From assembly GCA_963632825.1 (NCBI GenBank), contig CAVGWF010000031.1, forward strand, positions 1 to 54,647: a stretch of DNA of 54,647 nucleotides. Reading direction: 5' to 3'. The notes under the pieces were generated by a model, which did not search any database, was not told the origin of the DNA, and saw nothing but the letters and a program-made list of their open reading frames with translations. Position numbers and translations under genes: made by a program. Below are positions 1 to 8,056 of this stretch, one piece after another (the first letter of the stretch is position 1; every line of letters begins with the position of its first letter). The DNA comes from F23-B02 sp963632825. Its GTDB lineage: Bacteria; Bacillota; Clostridia; Oscillospirales; Oscillospiraceae.

Positions 1-57
1 TTTTGCCATGTTGTCTTTACTTTTTTACCTGTTGCACTTCATATGATAATCTGTCCA

Positions 58-126
58 CCTTCCCCTTTGAGGGGAAGGCAAGGGCAGAAGCATTTTCCGC
101 AGTGCGTTACCGTGACGGTGCAGATA
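58..126 (+). repeat. Mosaic dispersed repeat, copy A
   Basis: An 8-bp perfect hairpin (CCTTCCCC at 58-65, GGGGAAGG at 71-78) is followed by a 42-base block at 82-123. That block matches 47446-47487 at 39 of 42 bases, and the three differences are all transitions. Part of a repeat family described under the findings. It lies upstream of the MATE promoter. The first 57 bases of the window hold nothing I can identify. Confidence 0.7.
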
Positions 127-170
127 AGCAACCGCCATTGTTCGCGTGCGCTGTATTGCAAATTTTAAGC

Positions 171-201
171 TTGACTCTACAATAGTTATAGGGTTTACTG
201 T
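171..201 (+). promoter_or_regulatory. MerR-type promoter/operator of the MATE operon
   Basis: TTGACT (-35, 171-176) is followed either by TTTACT after 17 bp or by TACTGT after 19 bp. Between and around these lies an imperfect 21-bp dyad at 174-194 (ACTCTA ... TAGGGT, 15 of 21 positions symmetric). A dyad inside an over-long spacer is the classic layout for MerR-family activators, and a MerR-family gene is the second gene of this operon. Autoregulation and drug-inducible export are inferred. Confidence 0.6.
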
Positions 202-226
202 AAGGCAGTGAAAGGAGTCCGGACGC

Positions 227-1561
227 ATGGAAAGAGATCTTACGACCGGCAGCGTGTTCAAAAACATCGCCATTTTCTCGCTGCCTTACTTTTTATCATA
301 TTTTTTGCAGACCCTTTACGGGCTTGCCGACCTGTTCGTCATCGGTCAGTTTGACGGCGTTGCCGAAACGACCGCGGTGGCAATAGGCAGTCAGGTCATG
401 CATATGCTCACCGTCATGATCGTCGGGCTTGCCATGGGCACGACGGTGTTCATCGGTCAGGCGGTAGGCGCGCACGATAAAGCCCGCATCCGTGCCGGCA
501 TCGGAAATACGATAACGCTGTTTGCCGTGCTCGCCGTGATTTTGACGGCGATACTGATGCTGCTGGTCCGCCCGATAGTTTCCGTGATGTCAACGCCTGG
601 CGAAGCCGTTTCGGGAACCGTCAGCTATCTTCTGATCTGCTTTGCGGGCATCCCGCTTATCACCGCCTACAACATCATAAGCAGCATATTCCGCGGGCTG
701 GGCGACAGCAAAAGCCCAATGTATTTCATCGCCGTCGCCTGCGTCCTGAACATAGCGCTCGACTATCTGTTTATCGGAGCGATGTCCATGGGCGCTGCCG
801 GTGCTGCGCTCGGCACCGTGTGCGCACAGGCGATAAGCGTTCTCATTGCGTTCATAGCGATCAGAAGGCATCGCAGCATTGCCGTATGCAAGAGCGATCT
901 CCGTCCCTGCCGCGCGGTAATGGGAAAGCTGCTGGGCATCGGCGCGCCGATAATGCTTCAGGACGGTCTGATCCAGATAGCGTTTATCATCATAACCGTT
1001 ATTGCCAACCGCAGGGGTCTTACCGACTCCGCGGCGGTAGGAATAGTTGAAAAAATCATAAGCTTTCTGTTCCTTGTGCCCTCGTCGATGCTGTCGACGG
1101 TGTCCGCACTCGGAGCACAGAACATCGGAGCCGGAAAGCTTGACCGCGCCCGCAAAACTCTGGGGTATTCCATCTGCATCGCCGCGGGCTTCGGCATTTT
1201 TATGAGCATTCTTATCCAGTTTATTGCCGAGCATGTCGTCGGGATATTCACGCCCGACGCTGCCGTCTCCGCCGCCGGCGGGCAGTATCTGCGCGGGTAT
1301 ATCCTCGACTGCGCCCTTGCCGGAGTGCATTTCTGCTTCAGCGGCTATTTCTGCGCCTGCGGAAGGTCGATACTCTCGTTTGCACACAACATCACATCGG
1401 TCGCGCTCGTGCGCGTACCCGGCGCATATCTGACCTCGAAGATGTTTCCGACAACGCTGCTGCCCATGGGTCTTGCCACCGCAGCGGGCTCGCTCGTTTC
1501 GGTCATTATCTGCCTTATCGCATACTCGGTGATAAGAAAAAAGGAATGTGTCAATGAATAG
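227..1561 (+). CDS. MATE family multidrug efflux transporter
   Basis: This 444-residue polytopic membrane protein has about 12 hydrophobic segments in two homologous halves, the normal size for the MATE family (Na+- or H+-driven export of cationic drugs). The N-terminus (LTTGSVFKNIAIFSLPYF, then QTLYGLADLFVIGQF) is typical of the NorM/DinF-like clostridial group. The ATG has an AAGGAG Shine-Dalgarno at 211-216. The gene overlaps the start of the MerR regulator gene, so the two are translationally coupled. The promoter carries a MerR-like operator. Family assignment is firm; the drug substrate cannot be told from sequence. Confidence 0.93.
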   Translation: MERDLTTGSVFKNIAIFSLPYFLSYFLQTLYGLADLFVIGQFDGVAETTAVAIGSQVMHMLTVMIVGLAMGTTVFIGQAVGAHDKARIRAGIGNTITLFAVLAVILTAILMLLVRPIVSVMSTPGEAVSGTVSYLLICFAGIPLITAYNIISSIFRGLGDSKSPMYFIAVACVLNIALDYLFIGAMSMGAAGAALGTVCAQAISVLIAFIAIRRHRSIAVCKSDLRPCRAVMGKLLGIGAPIMLQDGLIQIAFIIITVIANRRGLTDSAAVGIVEKIISFLFLVPSSMLSTVSALGAQNIGAGKLDRARKTLGYSICIAAGFGIFMSILIQFIAEHVVGIFTPDAAVSAAGGQYLRGYILDCALAGVHFCFSGYFCACGRSILSFAHNITSVALVRVPGAYLTSKMFPTTLLPMGLATAAGSLVSVIICLIAYSVIRKKECVNE

Positions 1562-2372
1562 ATCCAAGCTCCTCTCCATCGGTCAGACCGCGCGGCTGTT
1601 CGGCCTGAGCGTCGGGACCCTGCGGCACTATGAGGCGTTGGGACTCGTTATGCCGGAGTACACCGACCCCGACACGGGCTACCGCTACTACAGCGCGCGC
1701 CAGTTCGAGCCGCTCAACACCATACGGTATCTGCGCACGCTCGGCATGCCGCTGCCGGAGATCTCCGATTTTCTGCAAAACCGCGATATTTCGCGCATTG
1801 AGGATAAGCTGCGGCAGCAGAAGGCGGTCATTGAGGAAAAGCAGCGCGAGCTTGAGATAATATCGCGCAAGATAGACAACCGCCTGCGCCAGCTCGACGA
1901 TGCGCGCAGCTCGCCGCTGGACGAGATAACGGTGAAAACACTGCCGGCGTGCAGACTCGTATGGGTCGAAAGACCGCTGAGCATCGGAAGTCCGCTGGAT
2001 GTCGAAATGCCCCTTCGCGCGCTTGCGTCGCAGCAGCCCGAAACCGCCGTTTTTCTCGGCAAGGTCGGCGTGGGAATATCCCGCGAGGGGCTGCTCGCCG
2101 GCAGGTTCGAGCATTACGACTGCATATTTCTCGTGCTCGACGACGAGGACCGCTGCGACGGTGCGGTACGCCGGCTGCCGGCGGCGGAGTGCGTCAGCGT
2201 CCGCTACTGCGGCAGCCATGCCGAGGCACCGCGCATATACCGCCGCCTGCATGAGTATATGCGCCGGAACGGGCTCACGCCTTCGGATTTCTCGCGCGAG
2301 ATAACCATGATAGACTACGGCGTTACCGACGATCCGGAGCAGTTCGTGACCGAGATATCCATACCGATATGA
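1554..2372 (+). CDS. MerR family transcriptional regulator with GyrI-like effector domain
   Basis: A 272-residue regulator. The N-terminal MerR winged helix (residues 5-75: SIGQTARLFGLSVGTLRHYE, then DPDTGYRYYS) is followed by a coiled-coil dimer helix (about 80-110, KLRQQKAVIEEKQREL) and a C-terminal domain of about 150 residues. That size matches the GyrI-like drug-binding domain of BmrR/BltR-type proteins. ATG 1554 is chosen because AAGGA at 1541-1545 is well spaced. An upstream GTG at 1548 lacks such a site. It overlaps the MATE stop by 8 bases. It probably senses a drug and activates the shared promoter at 171-201. Confidence 0.9.
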   Translation: MNRSKLLSIGQTARLFGLSVGTLRHYEALGLVMPEYTDPDTGYRYYSARQFEPLNTIRYLRTLGMPLPEISDFLQNRDISRIEDKLRQQKAVIEEKQRELEIISRKIDNRLRQLDDARSSPLDEITVKTLPACRLVWVERPLSIGSPLDVEMPLRALASQQPETAVFLGKVGVGISREGLLAGRFEHYDCIFLVLDDEDRCDGAVRRLPAAECVSVRYCGSHAEAPRIYRRLHEYMRRNGLTPSDFSREITMIDYGVTDDPEQFVTEISIPI

Positions 2373-2378
2373 TATGAC

Positions 2379-2411
2379 AAAAACCTCCGTTCATGGTGAA
2401 CGGAGGTTTTT
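2379..2411. terminator. Bidirectional terminator between merR and rplA
   Basis: A 14-bp perfect stem (AAAACCTCCGTTCA / TGAACGGAGGTTTT) with a 3-base loop. It is flanked by A- and T-runs, so it can work for the MerR operon (+) and for rplA (-), which converge here. Confidence 0.85.
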
Positions 2412-2433
2412 AAAGGCTTGTTATAGCTTGTTA

Positions 2434-3126
2434 TCAGAGCTGCTTCTGAGCGTTGATCTTAACGCCGGGTCCCATGGTGGAGGCGGTGACGCAGGACTTG
2501 ATGTACTGGCCCTTTGCTGCTGCCGGCTTTGCCTTGATGATGGCGCCGATGAGAGCCGCATAGTTCTCAAACAGCTTGTCGGCTCCGAAGGAGACCTTGC
2601 CGATCGGGCAGTGGATGATGTTGGTCTTGTCCAGACGGTACTCTACCTTACCTGCCTTGGATTCCTTAATCGCCTGAGCGATGTTGGGAGTTACGGTGCC
2701 TGCCTTGGGGGACGGCATAAGTCCCTTAGGTCCGAGGATCTTACCGAGACGGCCGACGGTGCCCATCATGTCGGGGCTTGCGATAACGGTATCGAACTCA
2801 AACCAGTTCTCCTTCTGGATCTTCTCGACGAGATCCATGCCGCCTGCGTAATCCGCGCCTGCCGCGAGGGCTTCCTCAACGCGCTCGGGCTTGCAGAAAA
2901 CGAGCACGCGGACGGACTTGCCGGTGCCGTTGGGAAGGACGATCGCGCCGCGGACCTGCTGGTCTGCATGACGGCCGTCAACACCGAGTTTGACATGGAG
3001 CTCAACGGTCTCGTCAAACTTTGCCTTGCTTGCCTTTATTACCAGGCCGAATGCCTCCATGGGATCATAGAGGGCCTGCTTATCTATGAGCTTTGCGCTC
3101 TCTTTGTAATTTTTACCTCTAAACAA
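2434..3126 (-). CDS. rplA: 50S ribosomal protein L1
   Basis: This is the 230-residue L1 (uL1) protein. It binds 23S rRNA at the L1 stalk and helps release deacylated tRNA. In many bacteria it also represses its own operon. Recognisable stretches are RGAIVLPNGTGKSVRVLVF and the C-terminal VTASTMGPGVKIN. The start codon is TTG: AGGAGG stands 8 bases upstream, and the product begins MFRGKNYKESAKLIDK as in the family. It is the last gene of rpmG-secE-nusG-rplK-rplA. rplJ and rplL, which often follow, are absent here and a terminator comes next. Confidence 0.97.
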   Translation of the reverse strand: MFRGKNYKESAKLIDKQALYDPMEAFGLVIKASKAKFDETVELHVKLGVDGRHADQQVRGAIVLPNGTGKSVRVLVFCKPERVEEALAAGADYAGGMDLVEKIQKENWFEFDTVIASPDMMGTVGRLGKILGPKGLMPSPKAGTVTPNIAQAIKESKAGKVEYRLDKTNIIHCPIGKVSFGADKLFENYAALIGAIIKAKPAAAKGQYIKSCVTASTMGPGVKINAQKQL

Positions 3127-3186
3127 TTTCGTTTCCTCCTAAATATGTGGTTGAGTCGGAATAAATCCTCCCACTTTTGCCTTTCC

Positions 3187-3612
3187 TCAGTCGCCTACGA
3201 GGACGCCCATGGAGCGGCAGGTGCCGGCGATCATACTCATTGCAGACTCAATGTCGGTGCAGTTGAGGTCGGGCATCTTCTGCTCTGCGATTTTGCGGAG
3301 ATCTTCCTTGCTGATGGTCGCGACCTTGTCCCTCTGGGGAACGCCGGAAGCGGTCTCAATGCCGCAAGCCTTCTTTATCAGCAGCGCCGCGGGGGGAGTT
3401 TTGGTGATAAAGGTGAAGCTGCGGTCGGAGTAAACGGTGATAACGACAGGGATCATCATGCCCATGTCGCCCTTAGTGCGCTCGTTAAAATCCTTGGTGA
3501 ACTGACCGATGTTTACACCGTACTGACCAAGGGCAGGACCTACAGGGGGAGCCGGAGTCGCCTTTCCTGCGGGAACCTGGAATCTGACATATCCAACTAT
3601 TTTCTGTGCCAT
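3187..3612 (-). CDS. rplK: 50S ribosomal protein L11
   Basis: This is the 141-residue L11 (uL11), part of the GTPase-associated centre of the large subunit and needed for the stringent factor's response. The N-terminal domain has the proline-rich PAGKATPAPPVGPALGQYGV segment, and the C-terminal rRNA-binding domain ends in MSMIAGTCRSMGV. A GAGGTG ribosome-binding site precedes ATG. It lies 60 bases upstream of rplA and 20 bases downstream of nusG in one operon. Length is normal for the family. Confidence 0.97.
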   Translation of the reverse strand: MAQKIVGYVRFQVPAGKATPAPPVGPALGQYGVNIGQFTKDFNERTKGDMGMMIPVVITVYSDRSFTFITKTPPAALLIKKACGIETASGVPQRDKVATISKEDLRKIAEQKMPDLNCTDIESAMSMIAGTCRSMGVLVGD

Positions 3613-3632
3613 TATTCAGCACCTCTTTCTTA

Positions 3633-4157
3633 TTATTCTTTGATTTCCTCGACCTGATCAAGCTCCAGATCGACGGGGGTCTCTCTGCCGAACATAGAGA
3701 CGACGACGCGGACCCTGTCCTTTTCGGGCTCAAGCTCCTCAACTGTGCCGAGGAAGCCCGCAAGCGGACCGTCGGTGACCTTAACGGTGTCGCCGACCTG
3801 ATAGCCCGTGACGATCTCGTGGCGTTCGACGCCGAGATCATATATTTCCTGCTCCGTGAGGGGAACGGCCTTGCCGCCCGCACCGACGAAGCCGGTAGCA
3901 CCGCGGACATTGTGGATAAGATGCCAGCTGTCATCGGTCAGCACCATTTTGCAGAGCACATAACCGGGGAACACCTTGCGTTCAACGGTTTTCTCGCCCG
4001 CATCGGTGATCTCGGTGACGGTCTCCATGGGAATGTTGACCTCCTGGATCAGATCCTGCATCCTGCGGTTTTCGGCAGCCTTCATGATAGCCGCCGCAAC
4101 TGCGTTTTCATAACCGGAATAGGTATGGATCACATACCATCTTGCGTCTTCTGCCAT
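3633..4157 (-). CDS. nusG: Transcription termination/antitermination factor NusG
   Basis: A 174-residue NusG. The N-terminal NGN domain (residues 1-115, starting ARWYVIHTYSGYENAV and including FPGYVLCKM) binds the RNA polymerase clamp. The C-terminal KOW domain (GYQVGDTVKVTDGPLAGFLG) contacts Rho or ribosomal protein S10. The gene sits between secE and rplK, the usual bacterial order. It starts 5 bases after the secE stop. Confidence 0.97.
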   Translation of the reverse strand: MAEDARWYVIHTYSGYENAVAAAIMKAAENRRMQDLIQEVNIPMETVTEITDAGEKTVERKVFPGYVLCKMVLTDDSWHLIHNVRGATGFVGAGGKAVPLTEQEIYDLGVERHEIVTGYQVGDTVKVTDGPLAGFLGTVEELEPEKDRVRVVVSMFGRETPVDLELDQVEEIKE

Positions 4158-4162
4158 ATCCG

Positions 4163-4435
4163 TTAACCTGCAAGTTCAAGGATGACCTTCACGACCGTTC
4201 CTGCGAGCTCATCAAAGCCCCAGAGGACGACGGCGGCGACGGCCATAACGAAAAGCGCCACACCGGTGTTCGTTGCAAGCTGCTTGGGAGTGGGCCAAAT
4301 GACCTTCTTCAGCTCGCTTTTAAGCTCGCGGAACCATTTACCGATGCGCTGGAAAAAACCAAGCTTTTTATTATCTTCTTTCTTGACGGCATTCGTGTTT
4401 TTGACAGGAGCAGCTTTTTTCTTCTCATCAGCCAT
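4163..4435 (-). CDS. secE: Preprotein translocase subunit SecE
   Basis: A 90-residue, single-span SecE: a lysine-rich cytoplasmic start, the amphipathic conserved segment RIGKWFRELKSELKKVIWPT, then one membrane helix (TGVALFVMAVAAVVLWGFDELA). It is the gamma subunit that stabilises SecY in the Sec channel. Start choice: an in-frame ATG at 4447 lies directly against AAAGG, with no spacer. ATG 4435 (MADEKKKAAP) has the same site about 12 bases upstream and is preferred, though the longer form cannot be excluded. Confidence 0.93.
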   Translation of the reverse strand: MADEKKKAAPVKNTNAVKKEDNKKLGFFQRIGKWFRELKSELKKVIWPTPKQLATNTGVALFVMAVAAVVLWGFDELAGTVVKVILELAG

Positions 4436-4459
4436 TTTTGCACTCATCCTTTCAGAAAG

Positions 4460-4618
4460 TTACTTGGTTTCGACATGCTTGGTGTGCTTTCTGCAGAAGG
4501 GGCAATACTTGCTTCTCTCAAGCTTCTCGGAAGTATTCTTCTTATTCTTGACGGTATTGTAGTTCCTCTGCTTGCACTCATCACATCTGAGCGTGATCTT
4601 GACTCTGTTGTCAGCCAT
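4460..4618 (-). CDS. rpmG: 50S ribosomal protein L33
   Basis: A 52-residue L33 (bL33): MADNRVKITLRCDECKQRNY followed by a second CxxC pair (KYCPFCRKHTKH). The four cysteines make this the zinc-binding paralogue type. AGGAGGT precedes ATG by about 10 bases. It is the first gene of the rpmG-secE-nusG-rplK-rplA operon, the common Gram-positive order, and lies about 120 bases downstream of a strong promoter. Confidence 0.96.
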   Translation of the reverse strand: MADNRVKITLRCDECKQRNYNTVKNKKNTSEKLERSKYCPFCRKHTKHVETK

Positions 4619-4752
4619 ACTTTTCGGCACCTCCTATTTTATTTACCCGCGTTACGGTGCGGGCATCTGCCTCCCTGTATGGGAACCGGATCCCTGTCCT
4701 GCGCGGCTAAATGCGCGCACAAAAAAGACCTCTCGTCCGACAGGTAATCAAT

Positions 4753-4781
4753 AATATACCACGCCCGCCGCCTGAGGTCAA
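4753..4781 (-). promoter_or_regulatory. Sigma-A promoter of the rpmG-rplA operon
   Basis: On the minus strand: TTGACC (4781-4776), 17-bp spacer, TATATT (4758-4753). The leader of about 125 bases to rpmG contains a short CCCGC/GCGGG hairpin just before the ribosome-binding site. Confidence 0.8.
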
Positions 4782-4898
4782 GCGTTTTTATCCCTCAGCC
4801 GCAGCTTTTTTGGGCATTCCAGCTCTTTGAAATGCATTTTTTGCGCACTTTCGTGCATTTTTGGCACAGGCACTGTACGGAGCCCTATTCCGTGTTAT

Positions 4899-4904
4899 TA
4901 TACT
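4899..4904 (+). promoter_or_regulatory. Possible -10 element of the phosphatase-kinase operon
   Basis: TATACT lies 25 bases before the phosphatase start. No good -35 hexamer is present, so this is only a candidate. Confidence 0.35.
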
Positions 4905-4928
4905 GTATTAAGTAAAGTGGGTGCATAT

Positions 4929-5747
4929 ATGAAAATAAACTGCTATGCCGCCTGCGTGACCGGCAGGAGACGGCAGAACAATGAGGACAATGTGTTTCTC
5001 TGCGGTCAGTACCGCGGGGATGTTTCGGCCGCGGAATTTTTCGCGCCCTATGACGGCGGCGAGCCGTTCCTGTGCGCCGTGTGCGACGGGATGGGCGGCG
5101 AGCAGTCCGGCGAAACGGCGTCGCTCGAGGCGGTGCGGATCCTGACGGAGTATATGAACGATTTTGCTTCGCGCTGCGGCGAGTATATTGCCGCCGCGAA
5201 CGCCGCCGTCGCTGCGCACGGGGCCGACGGCGGGCATATGGGCACCACCGTGTGCACGCTGTTCATATCCGGCGGGCGCGCCCATGTCTGCAATGTCGGC
5301 GACAGCCGCGTTTACCTGAAGCGAGGCGGCGTGCTGTATCAGCTCAGCTGCGACCACACCCAGGCGCAGCAGATGTGCGACCACGGCGTTATATCCGACG
5401 GCGATATTGCCGCAAATCCGCACCGCCATGTGCTCACGCAGTACATCGGCATCCCGCCGGAGGAGATGCTCATAGAGCCGGCGGCAGCGGAGCCGTTCGA
5501 CATTGCGGCGGGAGACATTTTCCTTTTGTGCAGCGACGGGCTGACCGATATGCTCGGCGATGAGGAGATATACCGTATCCTGTCCTCGGGCGGAAATGCC
5601 GAAAAGCTCGCGCTTGAGCTCATAAACGCGGCGATGAGCGCGGGCGGCAGGGACAACACGAGCGTTATAGTAGCGCGGATTGCTCCGTCCGACGCGGGAG
5701 AGCTGTTAAAAACCGCCGCGGCAAAGCTCACGGCGATGTTTAAGTGA
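4929..5747 (+). CDS. PP2C-family serine/threonine protein phosphatase
   Basis: A 272-residue PP2C (PrpC/Stp type) metal-dependent phosphatase that removes phosphate from Ser/Thr. Motifs in order: RRRQNNEDN near residue 15, CDGMGGEQSGE near 55 (metal-binding Asp), GTTVCTL, VGDSRVYL, CSDGLTDML and GGRDNTSVIV. ATG 4929 is used because family homology starts exactly at MKINCYAACV. A 34-residue upstream extension is open but low in quality. The kinase stump at 5759 and the kinase at 5885 follow closely, so this is the partner phosphatase of the kinase, as PrpC is for PrkC. Confidence 0.93.
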   Translation: MKINCYAACVTGRRRQNNEDNVFLCGQYRGDVSAAEFFAPYDGGEPFLCAVCDGMGGEQSGETASLEAVRILTEYMNDFASRCGEYIAAANAAVAAHGADGGHMGTTVCTLFISGGRAHVCNVGDSRVYLKRGGVLYQLSCDHTQAQQMCDHGVISDGDIAANPHRHVLTQYIGIPPEEMLIEPAAAEPFDIAAGDIFLLCSDGLTDMLGDEEIYRILSSGGNAEKLALELINAAMSAGGRDNTSVIVARIAPSDAGELLKTAAAKLTAMFK

Positions 5748-5758
5748 GAGACGGAGCT

Positions 5759-5878
5759 ATGCAGACGGATTATTACAAAAAATACGAGCCGGTATTCGGC
5801 GCATGGCGCATAGTGCGGGAGACAGGCGCCGGAGCCATAGGCAAGCGGAAGATCGGAGAATATTTATACAACAGGTGA
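5759..5878 (+). pseudogene. Remnant (N-terminal stump) of a duplicated Ser/Thr kinase gene
   Basis: A 39-codon frame whose first about 28 residues copy the start of the next gene: DYYKKYEPVFGAWRIVR here against NYYKRYEPIFGSWRIVR in the kinase, then GAGAIG against the glycine loop GAGSFG. After that it ends KRKIGEYLYNR-stop and has no kinase core. Best read as a tandem duplicate deleted almost entirely. It has its own ACGGAG site, starts 11 bases after the phosphatase and stops 6 bases before the kinase, so it may still be translated and act as a coupling leader peptide. Confidence 0.75.
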
Positions 5879-5884
5879 TAATAG

Positions 5885-8029
5885 ATGGATATTAATTACT
5901 ACAAGAGATACGAGCCCATATTCGGCTCGTGGAGGATAGTCCGCCAGCTCGGAGCGGGCTCGTTCGGCACCGTGCTCGAGATCGAGAGAGAGGACTTCGG
6001 GCACAAGTACAAGTCCGCGCTCAAGGCGATAACCATTCCCCAGAGCAAGTCCGACATCGACGAGGCGATGTTCGAGGGACACGACCGGCAGAGTGCCTCG
6101 GTTTACTATCACAACTTTGTTTCCGCTCTCATAAACGAGGTCAGCATCATGTCCGAGTTCAAGGGCGAGAGCAACATCGTAAGCTATGAGGATCATTGCG
6201 TTATCCCGCACGCCGACGGTATAGGCTGGGATATACTCATCCGCATGGAGCTGCTGACGCCGCTGCTCAAATATGCCTCGAGCCACGCGCTCGGCAGAAG
6301 CGAGATCATAAAGCTCGGCGTAGACATCTGCCGCGCGCTCGAGCTGTGCGGAAAGCGCAATATCATCCACCGCGACATAAAGCCGGAGAATATATTCGTC
6401 TCCGACAGCGGCAACTTCAAGCTCGGCGACTTCGGCATAGCGCGCACCGTTGAAAAGGACAGCAGTGGGCTGTCGAAAAAGGGCACATATACCTACATGG
6501 CGCCCGAGGTGTATAAGGGACAGGAATACGGTCCGAGCGTTGACATTTACTCGCTGGGCATAGTCCTCTACCGCTTCCTGAACAATAACCGCGCACCGTT
6601 TATGCCGCTGTACCCCGCGCCAATCGCCTACGGCGACCGCGAGCAGGCAATGGCGCGCAGGATAAGCGGCGAGGCGATACCAAAGCCCGTCAACGCCGAC
6701 GACGCTTTGGCTCAGGTCGTTCTGAAGGCCTGCGCGTTTGACGCGCGCGACCGCTATGCAAGCGCGGGCGAGATGCGCAGAGCACTTGAGGCGGTCGTAT
6801 CGAGCGGCGGTGATAAAACGACCGTAATAGACAACAATGCCACCATACTCGAATACGGCTCCGGCTCCGGTTCCGTGTCCCGCTCCGACCCGAGCCGCAG
6901 AACTTACATCCCGCCTGAGCCCTCGCAGAGCGCCTATGCTCAGCAGCCGAGCGGCGGCGCTCAGCCCGCTTACGCGAGGTTTGACCCGCAGACCGGAAAG
7001 CCGCTGTATCAGAGCGGCGCGGCTTATGCACCTCAGCAGCCTCAGGTGAGATTCACCGAGGAAAAGCCCAAGCGCAGCAAGACTCCGGCAATAATTGCCA
7101 TATGCGTCGTGCTCGCGCTCATCGTCGGCGGTGTCATAATGTGGACAAACCGCGGAGGGTGGGACAGCTCACACACGAAGTACTATGATAACGGCGAGAT
7201 GCTTACCGGCTGGCAGGATATAGACGGTGACCGGTACTACTTTGACAAGGACAGCGGCGAGATGCTCACCGGCTGGCTTGAGGTAGACGGCAAGTACTTC
7301 TACCTCGGCGATGACGGCGTTATGAAAAAGGGCTTTGTCACCGTGAATGAGAGAAAATATTATCTCAGCGAGGAAACCGGTGAGCGCGCTTCCGGCTGGC
7401 TCAACTATAACGAGTCCGGCACATGGTATTTCTGCGATCCCAACAGAGACGGCGCCCTTGCCGTCGGCAAATGGCAGATAGACGGCGGCAGCTACTACTT
7501 CGATGACAGCGGAAAAATGGCTGTCGGCGAGGTCAGCTTCAACGAGGAGGAGAGCACCGTCAACGGCGACGGCGGCACGACTACCTATTACTTTGACGAT
7601 AACGGTCTGTTCCTTTACAAGGTACTGGATCTGACAGGCCTCGATACTCCCGACGGCTCGTATTCCGCCGATAGGCACGATTTCTACATAAACAGCACCG
7701 ATATCTGGACGGGAAGCTACCGCGAACTGTACACGACCGCCACGGAATGTACCGAGCTCACCATAATCGTGAGCGGTGCGACATATTACGATAACTGCGA
7801 GTGGGTGGCGTTTATAAAGACCGACAACGGTTGGGAGCGCGCCGGCTATTTCGAGGTCTCATACGGCACGGGTTCGTTTGACGCGGTGTTCGATTCGCCG
7901 GTGAATGTTTACGCATACAAAATGATGCCCAACAATATTGAAGGCGCCGATACCTTCGAGTGTTCCGAGGATATAATGAGGATCGTGTACCGCAGCTATG
8001 ACTTCGGCATGACCGACGGCACCGCTTGA
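5885..8029 (+). CDS. Membrane Ser/Thr protein kinase with extracellular cell-wall-binding-like repeats
   Basis: A 714-residue Hanks-type kinase. Residues about 10-290 are a complete catalytic domain: glycine loop GAGSFG 23-28, ATP lysine K47 in ALKAI, catalytic D164 in HRDIKPEN, D182 of DFG, MAPE, then DIYSLGIVLYR. A Pro/Gln/Tyr-rich linker follows (about 300-395). One membrane helix lies at about 400-420 (IIAICVVLALIVGGVIMW). Outside are about five 20-residue repeats (about 430-575) such as GWQDIDGDRYYFDKDSGEML, like choline/glucan-binding repeats, then a C-terminal domain of about 135 residues that I do not recognise. PrkC relatives normally carry PASTA domains here; this one has none. It is cotranscribed with the phosphatase and probably senses the wall. 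Confidence 0.92.
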   Translation: MDINYYKRYEPIFGSWRIVRQLGAGSFGTVLEIEREDFGHKYKSALKAITIPQSKSDIDEAMFEGHDRQSASVYYHNFVSALINEVSIMSEFKGESNIVSYEDHCVIPHADGIGWDILIRMELLTPLLKYASSHALGRSEIIKLGVDICRALELCGKRNIIHRDIKPENIFVSDSGNFKLGDFGIARTVEKDSSGLSKKGTYTYMAPEVYKGQEYGPSVDIYSLGIVLYRFLNNNRAPFMPLYPAPIAYGDREQAMARRISGEAIPKPVNADDALAQVVLKACAFDARDRYASAGEMRRALEAVVSSGGDKTTVIDNNATILEYGSGSGSVSRSDPSRRTYIPPEPSQSAYAQQPSGGAQPAYARFDPQTGKPLYQSGAAYAPQQPQVRFTEEKPKRSKTPAIIAICVVLALIVGGVIMWTNRGGWDSSHTKYYDNGEMLTGWQDIDGDRYYFDKDSGEMLTGWLEVDGKYFYLGDDGVMKKGFVTVNERKYYLSEETGERASGWLNYNESGTWYFCDPNRDGALAVGKWQIDGGSYYFDDSGKMAVGEVSFNEEESTVNGDGGTTTYYFDDNGLFLYKVLDLTGLDTPDGSYSADRHDFYINSTDIWTGSYRELYTTATECTELTIIVSGATYYDNCEWVAFIKTDNGWERAGYFEVSYGTGSFDAVFDSPVNVYAYKMMPNNIEGADTFECSEDIMRIVYRSYDFGMTDGTA

Positions 8030-8056
8030 CGGCGCTCGACCGAGGAAGGCAGCGAT

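Noticed and set aside
2374..3657. 427-codon plus-strand frame across the rplA-rplK region
   Set aside because: It is antisense to L1 and L11, which are unmistakable on the minus strand.
4827..4928. 34-residue N-terminal extension of the phosphatase
   Set aside because: It would precede the conserved start MKINCYAACVTGRRR, runs through the predicted -10 and has no family counterpart.
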